DNA from: Prevotellaceae bacterium
Lineage (GTDB): Bacteria; Bacteroidota; Bacteroidia; Bacteroidales; Paludibacteraceae
DNA length: 44,379 nt
Assembly (NCBI GenBank): GCA_031270565.1
Contig: JAISXJ010000119.1
Location: 1 to 44,379 of the forward strand
Reading direction: 5' to 3'
A program made the position numbers and the translations under genes. Positions 1 through 8,343 of the stretch are shown here, in pieces. Under the pieces are notes generated by a model. The model saw only the letters and a program-made list of their open reading frames with translations. It had not been told where the DNA came from and did no database searches. Numbering within the stretch: the stretch's first letter is position 1; each line of letters opens with the position of its first letter.

Positions 1-2
1 TG

Positions 3-209
3 CACAAAACCATGCCGCGCACAGTATAATACGGCGAAGGCTGGAGTTTTCGCCGAGCGGGGGTACATATTCCAATAATCAACTCATCTGTAAATGATTA
101 ATTTATGCCACTAATGCACGAATTAACACGAATAAAATTAGTGTAATCAGTATAATTCGTGGCAAAAAAAATATATAAAAATGGTCATTATGCGCGGCAT
201 GGTTTTGTG
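3..209. repeat. 19-bp perfect inverted repeat bounding about 0.2 kb of non-coding DNA
   Basis: CACAAAACCATGCCGCGCA at 3-21 is the exact reverse complement of 191-209. The interval contains a second hairpin (CGGCGAA near 32-38 pairing with TTCGCCG near 48-54) and otherwise AT-rich sequence with no convincing ORF. The left arm is at the window edge, so the element may extend further left. It could be a small palindromic extragenic element or the end of a mobile element. No transposase is visible and the function is unknown. Confidence 0.6.
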
Positions 210-259
210 TATAAAACGAGTAAACAGGGTATAAAGAGCCGTAACTCGTTTACTTGTGT

Positions 260-1012
260 ATGCACAAAAACGCACTCCTTTCAATAAAATTCCCCCTGTT
301 GATTTCAGCTTCCTGTCGATTTTTCCCTCAAGCACACGATTATTGTAACTTACCATATATAGGCGAATGGGAAATCCTGTTCAATCCCGATTTTAATTAT
401 ACCGAATTCGGTACAATTAGAAATTCTGCCGGGAGCAACAATTTTGTTTTGTCGGTAAAGCGATGGATTGAAAAAACTAACGCAATCGGGATAACTGCCA
501 AAGCAGGCAGGTATGGTGGAACGTATGCACATAAAGATATTGCATTTCATTTTGGCATGTGGATAAGCGCTAAATTTCAATTGTTGTTGGTCAAAGAATT
601 TCAGCGCCTCAAAGAAGAAGAGCAAAAAGCCTTGGGTTGGTCGGCAAAGCGCGAACTTGCAAAAATCAACTACCACATCCACACCGACGCCATCAAGCAA
701 CATCTTGTCCCGTCGGAACTGACCCCGCAACAGGTATCAATTATCTACGCCAGCGAAGCCGATGTACTGAACATGGCGCTGTTCGGCATAACTGCTGCCA
801 CATGGCGCGACGCAAATCCCGACCGGAAAGGCAACATCCGCGACTACGCCACCATAAACGAACTGATTTGCCTCTCGAACATGGAAAACATCAACGCCGT
901 ACTCATCAACGAAGGACTTCCCCAACGCGAACGGTTGATAAAATTGAACCAAATCGCCATCCAACAAATGAGCGTATTGCAGGAAGTAGAAAGCCGTAAT
1001 TTGCTACGCTGA
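260..1012 (+). CDS. KilA-N domain protein, apparently 5'-truncated
   Basis: Residues from about 33 onward match the KilA-N family, a DNA-binding domain of phage and mobile-element proteins that is often found as a solitary gene in Bacteroidetes. The blocks GEWEILFNPDF, GSNNFVLSVKRWIEKTNAIGI, SGRYGGTYAHKDIAFHFGMWIS (K and A variants present) and KEFQRLKEEE occur in family order, followed by a typical C-terminal extension of about 130 residues. Family members normally carry about 50 residues before this block (a YISLTDIA-type segment). Here that part is replaced by unrelated hydrophobic sequence, and no other frame upstream restores it. The first ATG is 260, with a TTG at 254. I infer a decayed or truncated copy, although a shortened protein could still be made. 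It lies next to the 19-bp inverted repeat. Confidence 0.65.
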   Translation: MHKNALLSIKFPLLISASCRFFPQAHDYCNLPYIGEWEILFNPDFNYTEFGTIRNSAGSNNFVLSVKRWIEKTNAIGITAKAGRYGGTYAHKDIAFHFGMWISAKFQLLLVKEFQRLKEEEQKALGWSAKRELAKINYHIHTDAIKQHLVPSELTPQQVSIIYASEADVLNMALFGITAATWRDANPDRKGNIRDYATINELICLSNMENINAVLINEGLPQRERLIKLNQIAIQQMSVLQEVESRNLLR

Positions 1013-1023
1013 AATTAAGGATT

Positions 1024-1051
1024 ACCTGCGCAGGCATGACAGGTTTTTTTT
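1024..1051 (+). terminator. Weak intrinsic terminator after the KilA-N gene
   Basis: ACCTG (1024-1028) pairs with CAGGT (1040-1044) and runs into eight T residues. The stem is only 5 bp, so efficiency is uncertain. It is correctly placed 12 bp after the KilA-N stop codon. Confidence 0.45.
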
Positions 1052-1129
1052 GCAACAACGCTTGACGGCGTTACATTCTTCATTCTTCATTAATAACTAC
1101 ACCCTATTAACAGATAACCAAAAAAGGCG

Positions 1130-1137
1130 TATCTTTG
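1130..1137 (+). promoter_or_regulatory. Bacteroidetes-type -7 promoter element of trxB
   Basis: TATCTTTG matches the Bacteroidetes -7 consensus TAnnTTTG and lies 29 bp upstream of the trxB ATG. The surrounding bases AAAAAAGGCGTATCTTTGCG are identical to those of the promoter at 11712. No clear TTG -33 element sits at the expected 19-21 bp spacing. Confidence 0.7.
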
Positions 1138-1165
1138 CGACGTAAATTAAAGATAATATGATTAT

Positions 1166-2095
1166 ATGGAAAATATTAAATGTGTAATTATAGGCGCCGG
1201 TCCTGCGGGATATACGGCAGCCATTTATGCAGGCAGAGCCAATCTCTCGCCTGTTCTTTATGAAGGTGTCCTGCCCGGAGGTCAGTTGACCACTACCACC
1301 GAAATAGAAAATTTCCCGGGTTATCCTGACGGAATCGACGGTTTTACAATGATGGAAGACATCAAGCGTCAGGCAGAACGTTTTGGAACGGATGTCAGGC
1401 AGGGCGCTGTAACGGCAGTCAATTTTGCGGTGCACCCGTTTCAGCTTGAAATCGACGGACGTACAAATGTGCTTGCCCAAACAGTGATTATTGCCACAGG
1501 CGCATCCGCCAAATATCTCGGTTTGCCCGACGAACAGCATTATGCCGGACATGGCGTATCGGCATGCGCCACGTGCGACGGTTTTTTCTATCGCGGGAAA
1601 CGGGTGGCTGTGGTTGGTGGCGGCGACACCGCCTGTGAAGAGGCAACCTATCTCGCCGGCTTGGCAGAAAAGGTCTATCTCATAGTCAGGAAGCCCTGTC
1701 TGCGTGCGTCAGACATTATGCAAAAGCGTGTTCAACAGGCTGAAAATATTGAGATTCTTTTCGAGCACGAGACCATTGGTCTCTTTGGCGAAAAAGGTGT
1801 TGAGGGAGCGTTACTGGTCAGAAAACGCGGCACGGAAGATGAACAGCAGGTGAAGATAGCCATTGACGGATTCTTTCTGGCAATAGGACATCATCCGAAC
1901 TCCGAGATTTTCGCCCCCTACATTCACACCGACTCGCAGGGTTATATCTGTACCGAAGCCGGGACGCCCCGCACCAATATTGCGGGTATATTCGCCGCCG
2001 GTGACGTGGCAGACCCGCACTATCGACAAGCCATTACGGCAGCAGCTTCCGGCTGCAAGGCAGCTATCGAAGCCATCAATTTCATTAGAAATTAG
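1166..2095 (+). CDS. trxB: Thioredoxin-disulfide reductase
   Basis: The gene encodes a 309-residue FAD/NADPH flavoprotein that reduces thioredoxin in the cytoplasm, the usual length for bacterial TrxB. The N-terminal FAD site IIGAGPAGYTAAIYAGRA is followed by the redox-active CATC motif (Cys134 and Cys137), the NADPH-binding GGGDTACEEA block near 151-160, and the C-terminal FAD motif GIFAAGDVAD. All catalytic features are intact. The ATG at 1166 is preceded by a TAnnTTTG promoter, and another ATG 8 bp upstream is out of frame. It appears monocistronic, with a long perfect hairpin just downstream and the M6 protease gene under its own promoter. Confidence 0.96.
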   Translation: MENIKCVIIGAGPAGYTAAIYAGRANLSPVLYEGVLPGGQLTTTTEIENFPGYPDGIDGFTMMEDIKRQAERFGTDVRQGAVTAVNFAVHPFQLEIDGRTNVLAQTVIIATGASAKYLGLPDEQHYAGHGVSACATCDGFFYRGKRVAVVGGGDTACEEATYLAGLAEKVYLIVRKPCLRASDIMQKRVQQAENIEILFEHETIGLFGEKGVEGALLVRKRGTEDEQQVKIAIDGFFLAIGHHPNSEIFAPYIHTDSQGYICTEAGTPRTNIAGIFAAGDVADPHYRQAITAAASGCKAAIEAINFIRN

Positions 2096-2116
2096 AAATG
2101 GATAATAATGCAACTC

Positions 2117-2162
2117 TTCAGACAAACAAAGAACCTCACATCGGGGTTCCTGTTTGTCTGAA
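2117..2162. repeat. Long perfect hairpin downstream of trxB
   Basis: TTCAGACAAACA (2117-2128) pairs perfectly with TGTTTGTCTGAA (2151-2162). An inner GAACC/GGTTC pairing extends the stem. No U-tract follows on the + strand, so it is a poor classical terminator. It could protect the trxB mRNA 3' end or terminate by another route. Confidence 0.7.
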
Positions 2163-2302
2163 CAGTAATTTAATGACAAAACAGAATGAAAAAACATCGT
2201 ATCTGTTTGACAGAGAATCAGTATTACACACCTTACAACAAATTAAATACGCAATTACCTTTTTTTAACTTGATATTGTGTTTCTCAACAAAAAATATCT
2301 TA

Positions 2303-2310
2303 TAACTTTG
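2303..2310 (+). promoter_or_regulatory. -7 promoter element of the M6 metalloprotease gene
   Basis: TAACTTTG fits TAnnTTTG and lies 25 bp before the ATG at 2336. The nearest upstream TTG (2276-2278) has a longer spacing than usual, so only the -7 element is supported. Confidence 0.6.
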
Positions 2311-2335
2311 CTCTCCAAATTTAACCCCCTGTATT

Positions 2336-5254
2336 ATGAAAAAAATCATATTGTTGATCGTATTATTTCTGCCCTTTTTTGCTCAGGTTTCTTTTGCAGT
2401 TCTTGCTTATCCATACCCCGTAACGGTTACGCAAGCTGATGGTTCACAGCTAACTATCCAATTGCATGGGCATGAATTTTTTAATTATGCTACCACCGTT
2501 GACGGCTATCTTTTGGTAGCCAACGAGCAGGGGTCGTATGAGTATGCCATGTGCAAAGATGACGGAGAATTTCAACGTTTAGGCGTGATTGCCCGCGATG
2601 TACGTACAAAAGAGGAGCTTGATCTCATCAAAACTCTGCAACCCAACACTGTTTTTTCTAAAAAAGAAGCTTTTGTAAGAAAAAGCAGACAGGCAAAGAT
2701 TGATTTGACGAAAAGAATTGTCCATAAACCTTTGTTTGGAAACAGCAAGGGAGTTGTCATTTTGGTCAATTTCAGCGATAAGGCGTTTTCTGTTGCAAAT
2801 CCTCGGGAGGCGTTCCACGATATGCTGAACAAGCCGAATTACAGCGCAAATGGCGCTACTGGTTCGGCTGCCGACTATTTTGCTGCAAGCAGTAACGGTG
2901 CGTTCACACCTGTTTTTGATGTCGCCGGTCCTTATACGTTGCCCGAAAACATGGCTTATTACGGCAGAAACAACGACCGTGGCGACGTCAACCCCGGACG
3001 AATGATTACCGACGCTTGTAGTCTGGCAAATGCCGATATTAACTTTGCCGATTACGACAGCGATAACGATGATGCAGTGGATAACGTATTTGTTTTCTAT
3101 GCCGGTTACAATGAGGCGGAAGGTGGCGGAGACAACACCATTTGGCCCCACCGGTCGGTTGTAAACAATTCTCCTACATTAGATGGGAAAAAAATTTATG
3201 ATTATGCCTGTTCTTCCGAACTGCGCTCTAACTATGGAACAATGATGGCGGGTATAGGTACATTTTGTCATGAGTTTGGGCATGTACTTGGGCTACCGGA
3301 TTTTTATCCAACCAATGGCGCCAATCATTATACCATTGGCAAGTGGGATATTATGGCGAACGGCTCATACAATAACGACGGCAAAACGCCGCCATCCTAT
3401 TCTTCACACGAGCGTTTTTACCTCACCTATCTGACACCAACCATACTGTCCACCGGAGATAAATACGTTTTGGAGCCATTGACAACGCATAATACAGCTT
3501 ACATTCTGACAGCAACCGAAACCCACAATCTAATCGGGAATTCTCCCAATCCGTCGGAATATTTTATGATAGAAAACAGACAAGCTGTTGGTTGGGACAG
3601 CATCGGTTTGCCCGGTACAGGAATGTTGATTTCACGCGTTGCCTATAATGCTCAACAGTGGGCTGATAATTCTCCAAACAACACGGAGGGAAGTCTGCTT
3701 ATGGATATTATGGAAGCTGACGGACATCCTACCTATTCTTCAAACAGAGATACGTATCCGGGATCTCGTAATGTAACAAGTTTTACCCCAAAACTGCTTA
3801 ATAGCACCACGCTTACATCTTCTCCAATCCTGTCTATCGAGCAACAGGGAAATTCGATACTGTTTTGTTACAAAAGCTGTGGAAGTGACGGTCCGTACCT
3901 GAAACTTTTGCCGCAAAAAGATATTCTGAGAACAGAAGTGGGTGTGCCTGTTACAAACACAATCGGCGTGAGTGGCGGCAAACTTACAGACCCCGTTGTA
4001 TTGACTTTGACAGGAACAGACCGCGGCAAATTTCAGATGCGTTTGACCGATGATGTATCCGATCAGTGGAGGAGTACGCTCACAATAACCCCTGTCGATT
4101 CCATCGTTAGCGCTTCTGTGGATGTACGCTATAACCCCGATAAACCATCCTTTTATGACAAGCATAATGCCCGTTTGGAGGCACGATCCGGTACTTCTGC
4201 CATACATACCATAGACCTTGTTGGACAATCAACCCAACGCATGACTATGGGTATTCCCGATACGTTGCACGCTACAAGAATCTCTCCGTACGCTTTTCAA
4301 GCCAACTGGAAGAGAGAAGCCGACGCTGTGGGCTACTATGTTACGGTTTATACCAAAGATGGCGCTTCGACCGATACGCAGAATTTCTCACAATTAGGTG
4401 TAGAAGTGGCGCCTGACTGGCAGTGGAATTTCATTACGGAAAGTACAAACAATCCCGCGTCTGCTCCAAAGGCTGCTCTCTTTACTTCCGTATTGGACAC
4501 CATCTGGTCGGCACACTATCCGGAGGCTGTTACGCACATCAAATTTTGGGCAAGAAACGAAAACCTCACGCAGACTGGCGCCTTTTCCATTGATGGTTTT
4601 AACGGTACGGCATGGCAAAAAATCGCAACTATACCTATCAATAAGAATATGACCGGCAGTTTTCGGGAATACTCTTTGAACGCTGCAGATAATTACCGGC
4701 AATTCCGTTTCTCCTGTGACAGCGTCTCTACGAGAGGTATGGCATTCGACGATTTCTCGGTAACCTATCCGTTATCCATCTTGAAAAAATCAATCCTTAC
4801 GCATATTGACGAAAATGCAGAGCCAACAGAGCACGATTCTTTGCGAATCACCGGACTGACTCCAAACAAAGATTACTATTATCGGGTACAGGCAACGGAT
4901 CAAGACCCCAGAGGACAGTATGAAAATGTTACCGACTTCTCACTCGAAGTCCCCGTTACAACGCCGAATGGCGAAGAGGCTGACTCAAGGGTTATTACGG
5001 CAACATTTGATGAAAACGGCAATGTTCACATTGCATTGAATGACCTGGATTTGCGGGATGCAGATGGTAACAAGCAGGATTTGTACATCTTCTCAACAGA
5101 CGGAAGAATGATAAAAACCATTCCTCATACCGATTTTGCTGCCGATCCGGGAAATATTGTCATATCAGGACTGTCTCCCCAGAATGTTTATATCATCAGT
5201 TTGGGGGCGCAGCGTAAGGGGAAATATGTTAAGATATTTCAGCCCAAACAATAA
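2336..5254 (+). CDS. Secreted M6-family zinc metalloprotease with FN3 and lectin-like modules
   Basis: The 972-residue protein starts with a clear signal peptide (about residues 1-21, ending VSFA). The catalytic domain carries the M6/InhA-type zinc motif HEFGHVLGLPD, with ligands His312, His316 and Asp322 and catalytic Glu313. A Met-containing GKWDIMANGS turn lies downstream. From about residue 638 a fibronectin type III domain begins. It seems interrupted by a jelly-roll-like insertion containing FSIDGFNGTAWQKIATI and AFDDFSVTY, then resumes near 818 with LRITGLTPNKDYYYRVQA. The tail (VYIISLG, then GKYVKIFQPKQ) resembles a T9SS sorting domain, though less clearly than that of the giant protein at 21454. 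I infer an exported or surface protease that degrades host or environmental protein. It is probably transcribed alone. Confidence 0.88.
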   Translation: MKKIILLIVLFLPFFAQVSFAVLAYPYPVTVTQADGSQLTIQLHGHEFFNYATTVDGYLLVANEQGSYEYAMCKDDGEFQRLGVIARDVRTKEELDLIKTLQPNTVFSKKEAFVRKSRQAKIDLTKRIVHKPLFGNSKGVVILVNFSDKAFSVANPREAFHDMLNKPNYSANGATGSAADYFAASSNGAFTPVFDVAGPYTLPENMAYYGRNNDRGDVNPGRMITDACSLANADINFADYDSDNDDAVDNVFVFYAGYNEAEGGGDNTIWPHRSVVNNSPTLDGKKIYDYACSSELRSNYGTMMAGIGTFCHEFGHVLGLPDFYPTNGANHYTIGKWDIMANGSYNNDGKTPPSYSSHERFYLTYLTPTILSTGDKYVLEPLTTHNTAYILTATETHNLIGNSPNPSEYFMIENRQAVGWDSIGLPGTGMLISRVAYNAQQWADNSPNNTEGSLLMDIMEADGHPTYSSNRDTYPGSRNVTSFTPKLLNSTTLTSSPILSIEQQGNSILFCYKSCGSDGPYLKLLPQKDILRTEVGVPVTNTIGVSGGKLTDPVVLTLTGTDRGKFQMRLTDDVSDQWRSTLTITPVDSIVSASVDVRYNPDKPSFYDKHNARLEARSGTSAIHTIDLVGQSTQRMTMGIPDTLHATRISPYAFQANWKREADAVGYYVTVYTKDGASTDTQNFSQLGVEVAPDWQWNFITESTNNPASAPKAALFTSVLDTIWSAHYPEAVTHIKFWARNENLTQTGAFSIDGFNGTAWQKIATIPINKNMTGSFREYSLNAADNYRQFRFSCDSVSTRGMAFDDFSVTYPLSILKKSILTHIDENAEPTEHDSLRITGLTPNKDYYYRVQATDQDPRGQYENVTDFSLEVPVTTPNGEEADSRVITATFDENGNVHIALNDLDLRDADGNKQDLYIFSTDGRMIKTIPHTDFAADPGNIVISGLSPQNVYIISLGAQRKGKYVKIFQPKQ

Positions 5255-5268
5255 TTAAGCACGTTGAT

Positions 5269-5312
5269 AAATGGATGAGGTTGCCGCATACGCCGGACAA
5301 CCTCATCCATTT
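5269..5312. repeat. 15-bp perfect hairpin after the M6 protease gene
   Basis: AAATGGATGAGGTTG (5269-5283) pairs exactly with 5298-5312 across a 14-nt loop, 15 bp past the protease stop codon. There is no U-tract. It resembles the hairpin after trxB in position and perfection and probably marks the mRNA 3' end. Confidence 0.75.
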
Positions 5313-5327
5313 CTAATGATACAATTC

Positions 5328-5348
5328 GGGGCAGACACTTTTTGCCCC
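5328..5348. repeat. GC-rich hairpin in the gpsA leader
   Basis: GGGGCA (5328-5333) pairs with TGCCCC (5343-5348) around a 9-nt loop. It lies 35 bp before the gpsA ATG, between the protease 3' hairpin and gpsA. No TAnnTTTG promoter is visible here, so it may belong to the gpsA 5' leader or be a second stop signal. Confidence 0.45.
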
Positions 5349-5383
5349 TGCAGTTTATTAATCTCATTAAATTCTTTGGAGTT

Positions 5384-6385
5384 ATGGAAGCAGAACAAAG
5401 GCTCAGAGTAGCGGTCATTGGTGGCGGAAGTTGGGCAACAGCGCTTGCCAAGTTGTTGCTGAACACAAATTCTCACCTCAACTGGTATATGCGGCGCGAA
5501 GACCAAATCGTTGATTTTGAACGTTCAGGACGTAACCCATCTTACCTGTCAAGCGTTACATTCGATACTGAACGTATTCACTTTACTTCCAAAATCAATC
5601 ACGTAGTACAACAATCCGATATTCTGTTTTTTGCCACACCGTCTCCTTTCCTGAAATCACATCTCAAGAAACTGCGTCTCCGTTTGGATGACAAGATTAT
5701 TGTGTCGGCAATTAAAGGTATTGTTCCTGATGAAAATGTTGTCGTGTCGGAGTATTTTCACCGGTATTATAATGTACCGTTCGAACAGTTGGCGGTGATC
5801 AGCGGTCCCTGTCATGCGGAAGAGGTTGCTTTGGAACGGATGTCCTATCTGACGGTGGCGTGTAAAAATCGCGATCTGGCTCGCACACTGTCGCAAATGT
5901 TTACCAGCGCTTTCGTACAAACCTATACCAGCGAAGACCTCTACGGCATTGAGTTCTCCTCAGTGATGAAAAATATCTATGCCATTGCCGTGGGCATCTG
6001 TTATGGATTGAAATATGGCGATAATTTTCAGGCAGTGCTTGTATCAAATGCCATTCAAGAGATGAACCGCTTCTGTAATGCGGTCTATCCGTTGCACCGT
6101 AACCTGCAGGAATCGGTCTATCTGGGTGATTTGCTGGTAACTGCCTATTCCAAATTCAGCCGTAACCGTACTTTTGGCACGATGATCGGCAAAGGCTACT
6201 CCGTAAAAACCGCACAGGTGGAGATGGAGATGATAGCTGAAGGATATTACGGCACAAAATGTATCTACGAAATAAATGAACATTTTCAAGTCAAAATGCC
6301 TATTATGGAGGCTGTTTACGCAATTCTTTACCAGCGCCGGTCGCCGGCGGCGGTGATGCGTGCTTTGACATCACAGTTAGAATAA
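5384..6385 (+). CDS. gpsA: Glycerol-3-phosphate dehydrogenase (NAD(P)+)
   Basis: The 333-residue cytoplasmic enzyme interconverts dihydroxyacetone phosphate and glycerol-3-phosphate, which supplies the phospholipid backbone. The dinucleotide-binding motif VIGGGSWATALA is at residues 11-22, and the catalytic region includes SAIKGIVPDE, ISGPCHAEEV and SSVMKNIYAIAVGICYGLKYGDN. The ATG at 5384 is chosen because it puts the Rossmann glycine motif at the usual distance from the N-terminus and has GGAG just upstream. The frame is open further to a TTG at 5342, but that would add an atypical extension running through a hairpin arm. pgi begins 18 bp downstream, so the two are probably co-transcribed. 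Confidence 0.95.
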   Translation: MEAEQRLRVAVIGGGSWATALAKLLLNTNSHLNWYMRREDQIVDFERSGRNPSYLSSVTFDTERIHFTSKINHVVQQSDILFFATPSPFLKSHLKKLRLRLDDKIIVSAIKGIVPDENVVVSEYFHRYYNVPFEQLAVISGPCHAEEVALERMSYLTVACKNRDLARTLSQMFTSAFVQTYTSEDLYGIEFSSVMKNIYAIAVGICYGLKYGDNFQAVLVSNAIQEMNRFCNAVYPLHRNLQESVYLGDLLVTAYSKFSRNRTFGTMIGKGYSVKTAQVEMEMIAEGYYGTKCIYEINEHFQVKMPIMEAVYAILYQRRSPAAVMRALTSQLE

Positions 6386-6403
6386 AAGTATAATCACAAA
6401 AAA

Positions 6404-7771
6404 ATGGATATTCAAATGAACAAAGAACTTCAACTTTCTACCGACAAAGCATATACTTTTGTTGCGGAATCGGCTATTGAGACTTATAAAAATCGTGCTG
6501 AAGCTGCCAATCAGGCGCTTCACGATGGCAAAGGCAAGGGTAACGATTTTTTAGGATGGCTTCGTCTGCCGGGTGAAATCTCGGAAGCGCATCTTGCCGA
6601 TATTGAAACGACGGCAGCGCTGTTGCGCCGCGAATGTGAAGTAGTAGTGGTGATTGGCATTGGAGGCAGTTATCTCGGCGCTAAGGCGGTGATTGATGCG
6701 CTTTCAAATACATTCGACTGGCTGCAGACCAAACGTACGACGCCTGCCATTGTCTATGCCGGACAGAATATCAGCGAGGATTATCTCTTTGAGTTGCAGG
6801 AATTGCTTAAAACAAAGCGTTTCGGCATTATTTCCATATCAAAATCAGGCACAACCACCGAGCCTGCTATCGCGTTTCGCCTGTTGAGTAAACAGCTCGA
6901 AGAGCAGCAGGGGACGGACGCCGCTCGCCGTTTGATTGTGGCAATCACGGACAAGGCGCGTGGCGCGTTGCATACGCTGACAAAACTGCGGGGATATAAG
7001 TCATACGTCATTGAGGACAATATTGGCGGACGTTTCTCTGTGTTCTCGCCGGTTGGGTTGCTGCCGATTGCCGTTGCCGGACACGATATAAAAGCGCTGG
7101 TGCAGGGCGCTGTCAGGATGCAGACCCGTTGTGAGCCTGCCGTTCCGTACGGGCAAAATCCTGCCTGTCAATATGCTGTGGCTCGCAATATTCTCTATAA
7201 TGCGGGAAAGAAGATCGAGATTCTGGTCAATTTTCATCCCAAGTTGCACTGCCTTGCCGAATGGTGGAAACAACTCTACGGCGAGAGCGAAGGCAAGGAG
7301 CACAAGGGTATTTTTCCGGCAGCAGTGGACTTCACCACCGACCTACACTCAATGGGACAGTGGATTCAGCAGGGAGAACGCACCATCTTTGAAACAATGA
7401 TTTCCGTTGCCCAGCCCAATTATGAAAAAAGAATCCCTTTTGACGCGGACAACCTCGACGGACTTAATTTCATTGCGCAACGACGTGTGGATGAGGTAAA
7501 CAAGATGGCAGAACTGGGAACGATGCTGGCGCACCTTGACGGCGAGGTTCCCTGTCTGAAAATAACTCTGCCTCAACTCAATGCCGGTTACATTGGGGAG
7601 TTGCTTTATTTCTTTGAGAAAGCATGTGGCATCAGCGGATACCTTTTGGACGTGAATCCTTTCGACCAGCCCGGCGTGGAAGCCTATAAAAAGAATATGT
7701 TTGCGTTGCTCGACAAGCCCGGATTTGAAGAGGCAAGCAAAGCTATCAAAGCACAACTGTCTGAGGTTTAA
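6404..7771 (+). CDS. pgi: Glucose-6-phosphate isomerase
   Basis: The 455-residue protein belongs to the shorter bacterial phosphoglucose isomerase type (about 445-450 residues) that interconverts glucose-6-phosphate and fructose-6-phosphate. Family blocks are intact: VVVIGIGGSYLGAKAVIDAL, ISKSGTTTEPAIAFR in the sugar-phosphate site, GGRFSVFSPVGLLPIA, the catalytic LYGESEGKEHKG region, FTTDLHSMGQ, and DQPGVEAYKKNMFALL near the C-terminus. An in-frame ATG at 6416 is an alternative start that would remove four residues. It follows gpsA by 18 bp, linking glycolysis with glycerol-3-phosphate supply. Confidence 0.96.
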   Translation: MDIQMNKELQLSTDKAYTFVAESAIETYKNRAEAANQALHDGKGKGNDFLGWLRLPGEISEAHLADIETTAALLRRECEVVVVIGIGGSYLGAKAVIDALSNTFDWLQTKRTTPAIVYAGQNISEDYLFELQELLKTKRFGIISISKSGTTTEPAIAFRLLSKQLEEQQGTDAARRLIVAITDKARGALHTLTKLRGYKSYVIEDNIGGRFSVFSPVGLLPIAVAGHDIKALVQGAVRMQTRCEPAVPYGQNPACQYAVARNILYNAGKKIEILVNFHPKLHCLAEWWKQLYGESEGKEHKGIFPAAVDFTTDLHSMGQWIQQGERTIFETMISVAQPNYEKRIPFDADNLDGLNFIAQRRVDEVNKMAELGTMLAHLDGEVPCLKITLPQLNAGYIGELLYFFEKACGISGYLLDVNPFDQPGVEAYKKNMFALLDKPGFEEASKAIKAQLSEV

Positions 7772-7920
7772 TTTTGAGCAGTCCCTCTACCACTTTCTGC
7801 TTAAAGCAAACACTGTACCGATAGTATTTCTTTGTACATTTTTGTCATCTTTTGTCATCATTTAGGTGTCAACCTATATCAGGACATGACATCAGCAAGA
7901 GAGGCGTAATTTTATACATT

Positions 7921-8343
7921 ATGACTATAAACGAAAAACAGACCAGAATCATCGAAGACTTTGCCGTATTTGATGACTGGATGGACAAATATCAATATCT
8001 GGTTGACCTGGGTAGCGCTCTGGAGGCAATGTCTCCGGAGGAGATGACGGATGCCAATCTGATTGAAGGTTGCCAAAGTAAGGTATGGCTTGCAGCGCAT
8101 TACGCAGACGGTAGAATAATTTACCACGCCCAGAGCGATGCGGTGATTGTAAAAGGCATTGTCTCGTTGCTCGTTGAGGTACTTTCCGGAGCTACGGTCG
8201 ATGAAATTCTTGATGTCGACCTCTATTTTATTGACAAAATCGGTCTCAAAGACCACCTCTCCCCCACCCGTTCCAATGGACTGGTTGCTATGGTGAAACA
8301 GATGCGTATCTATGCGTTGGCATTCAAAACAAAATATCAATGA
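7921..8343 (+). CDS. sufE: SufE-family cysteine desulfurase sulfur acceptor
   Basis: The 140-residue protein accepts persulfide sulfur from the cysteine desulfurase SufS for Fe-S cluster assembly. The active-site loop is LIEGCQSKVWL with Cys51, the same number as in E. coli SufE, and GIVSLLVEVLSG and GLKDHLSPTRSNGLVAMV are conserved. The ATG at 7921 is chosen over a longer open frame because the sequence after it matches the family N-terminus. No sufBCD or sufS genes are in the window. Its TGA overlaps the ATG of the next gene (ATGA), implying translational coupling with an outer-membrane protein. That pairing has no obvious biochemical reason and may just reflect operon packing. Confidence 0.93.
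   Translation: MTINEKQTRIIEDFAVFDDWMDKYQYLVDLGSALEAMSPEEMTDANLIEGCQSKVWLAAHYADGRIIYHAQSDAVIVKGIVSLLVEVLSGATVDEILDVDLYFIDKIGLKDHLSPTRSNGLVAMVKQMRIYALAFKTKYQ

Noticed and set aside
1..1012. Prophage at the left window edge
   Set aside because: Only a KilA-N domain gene is present. There is no integrase, capsid, terminase or lysis gene nearby, and solitary KilA-N genes are common in Bacteroidetes.
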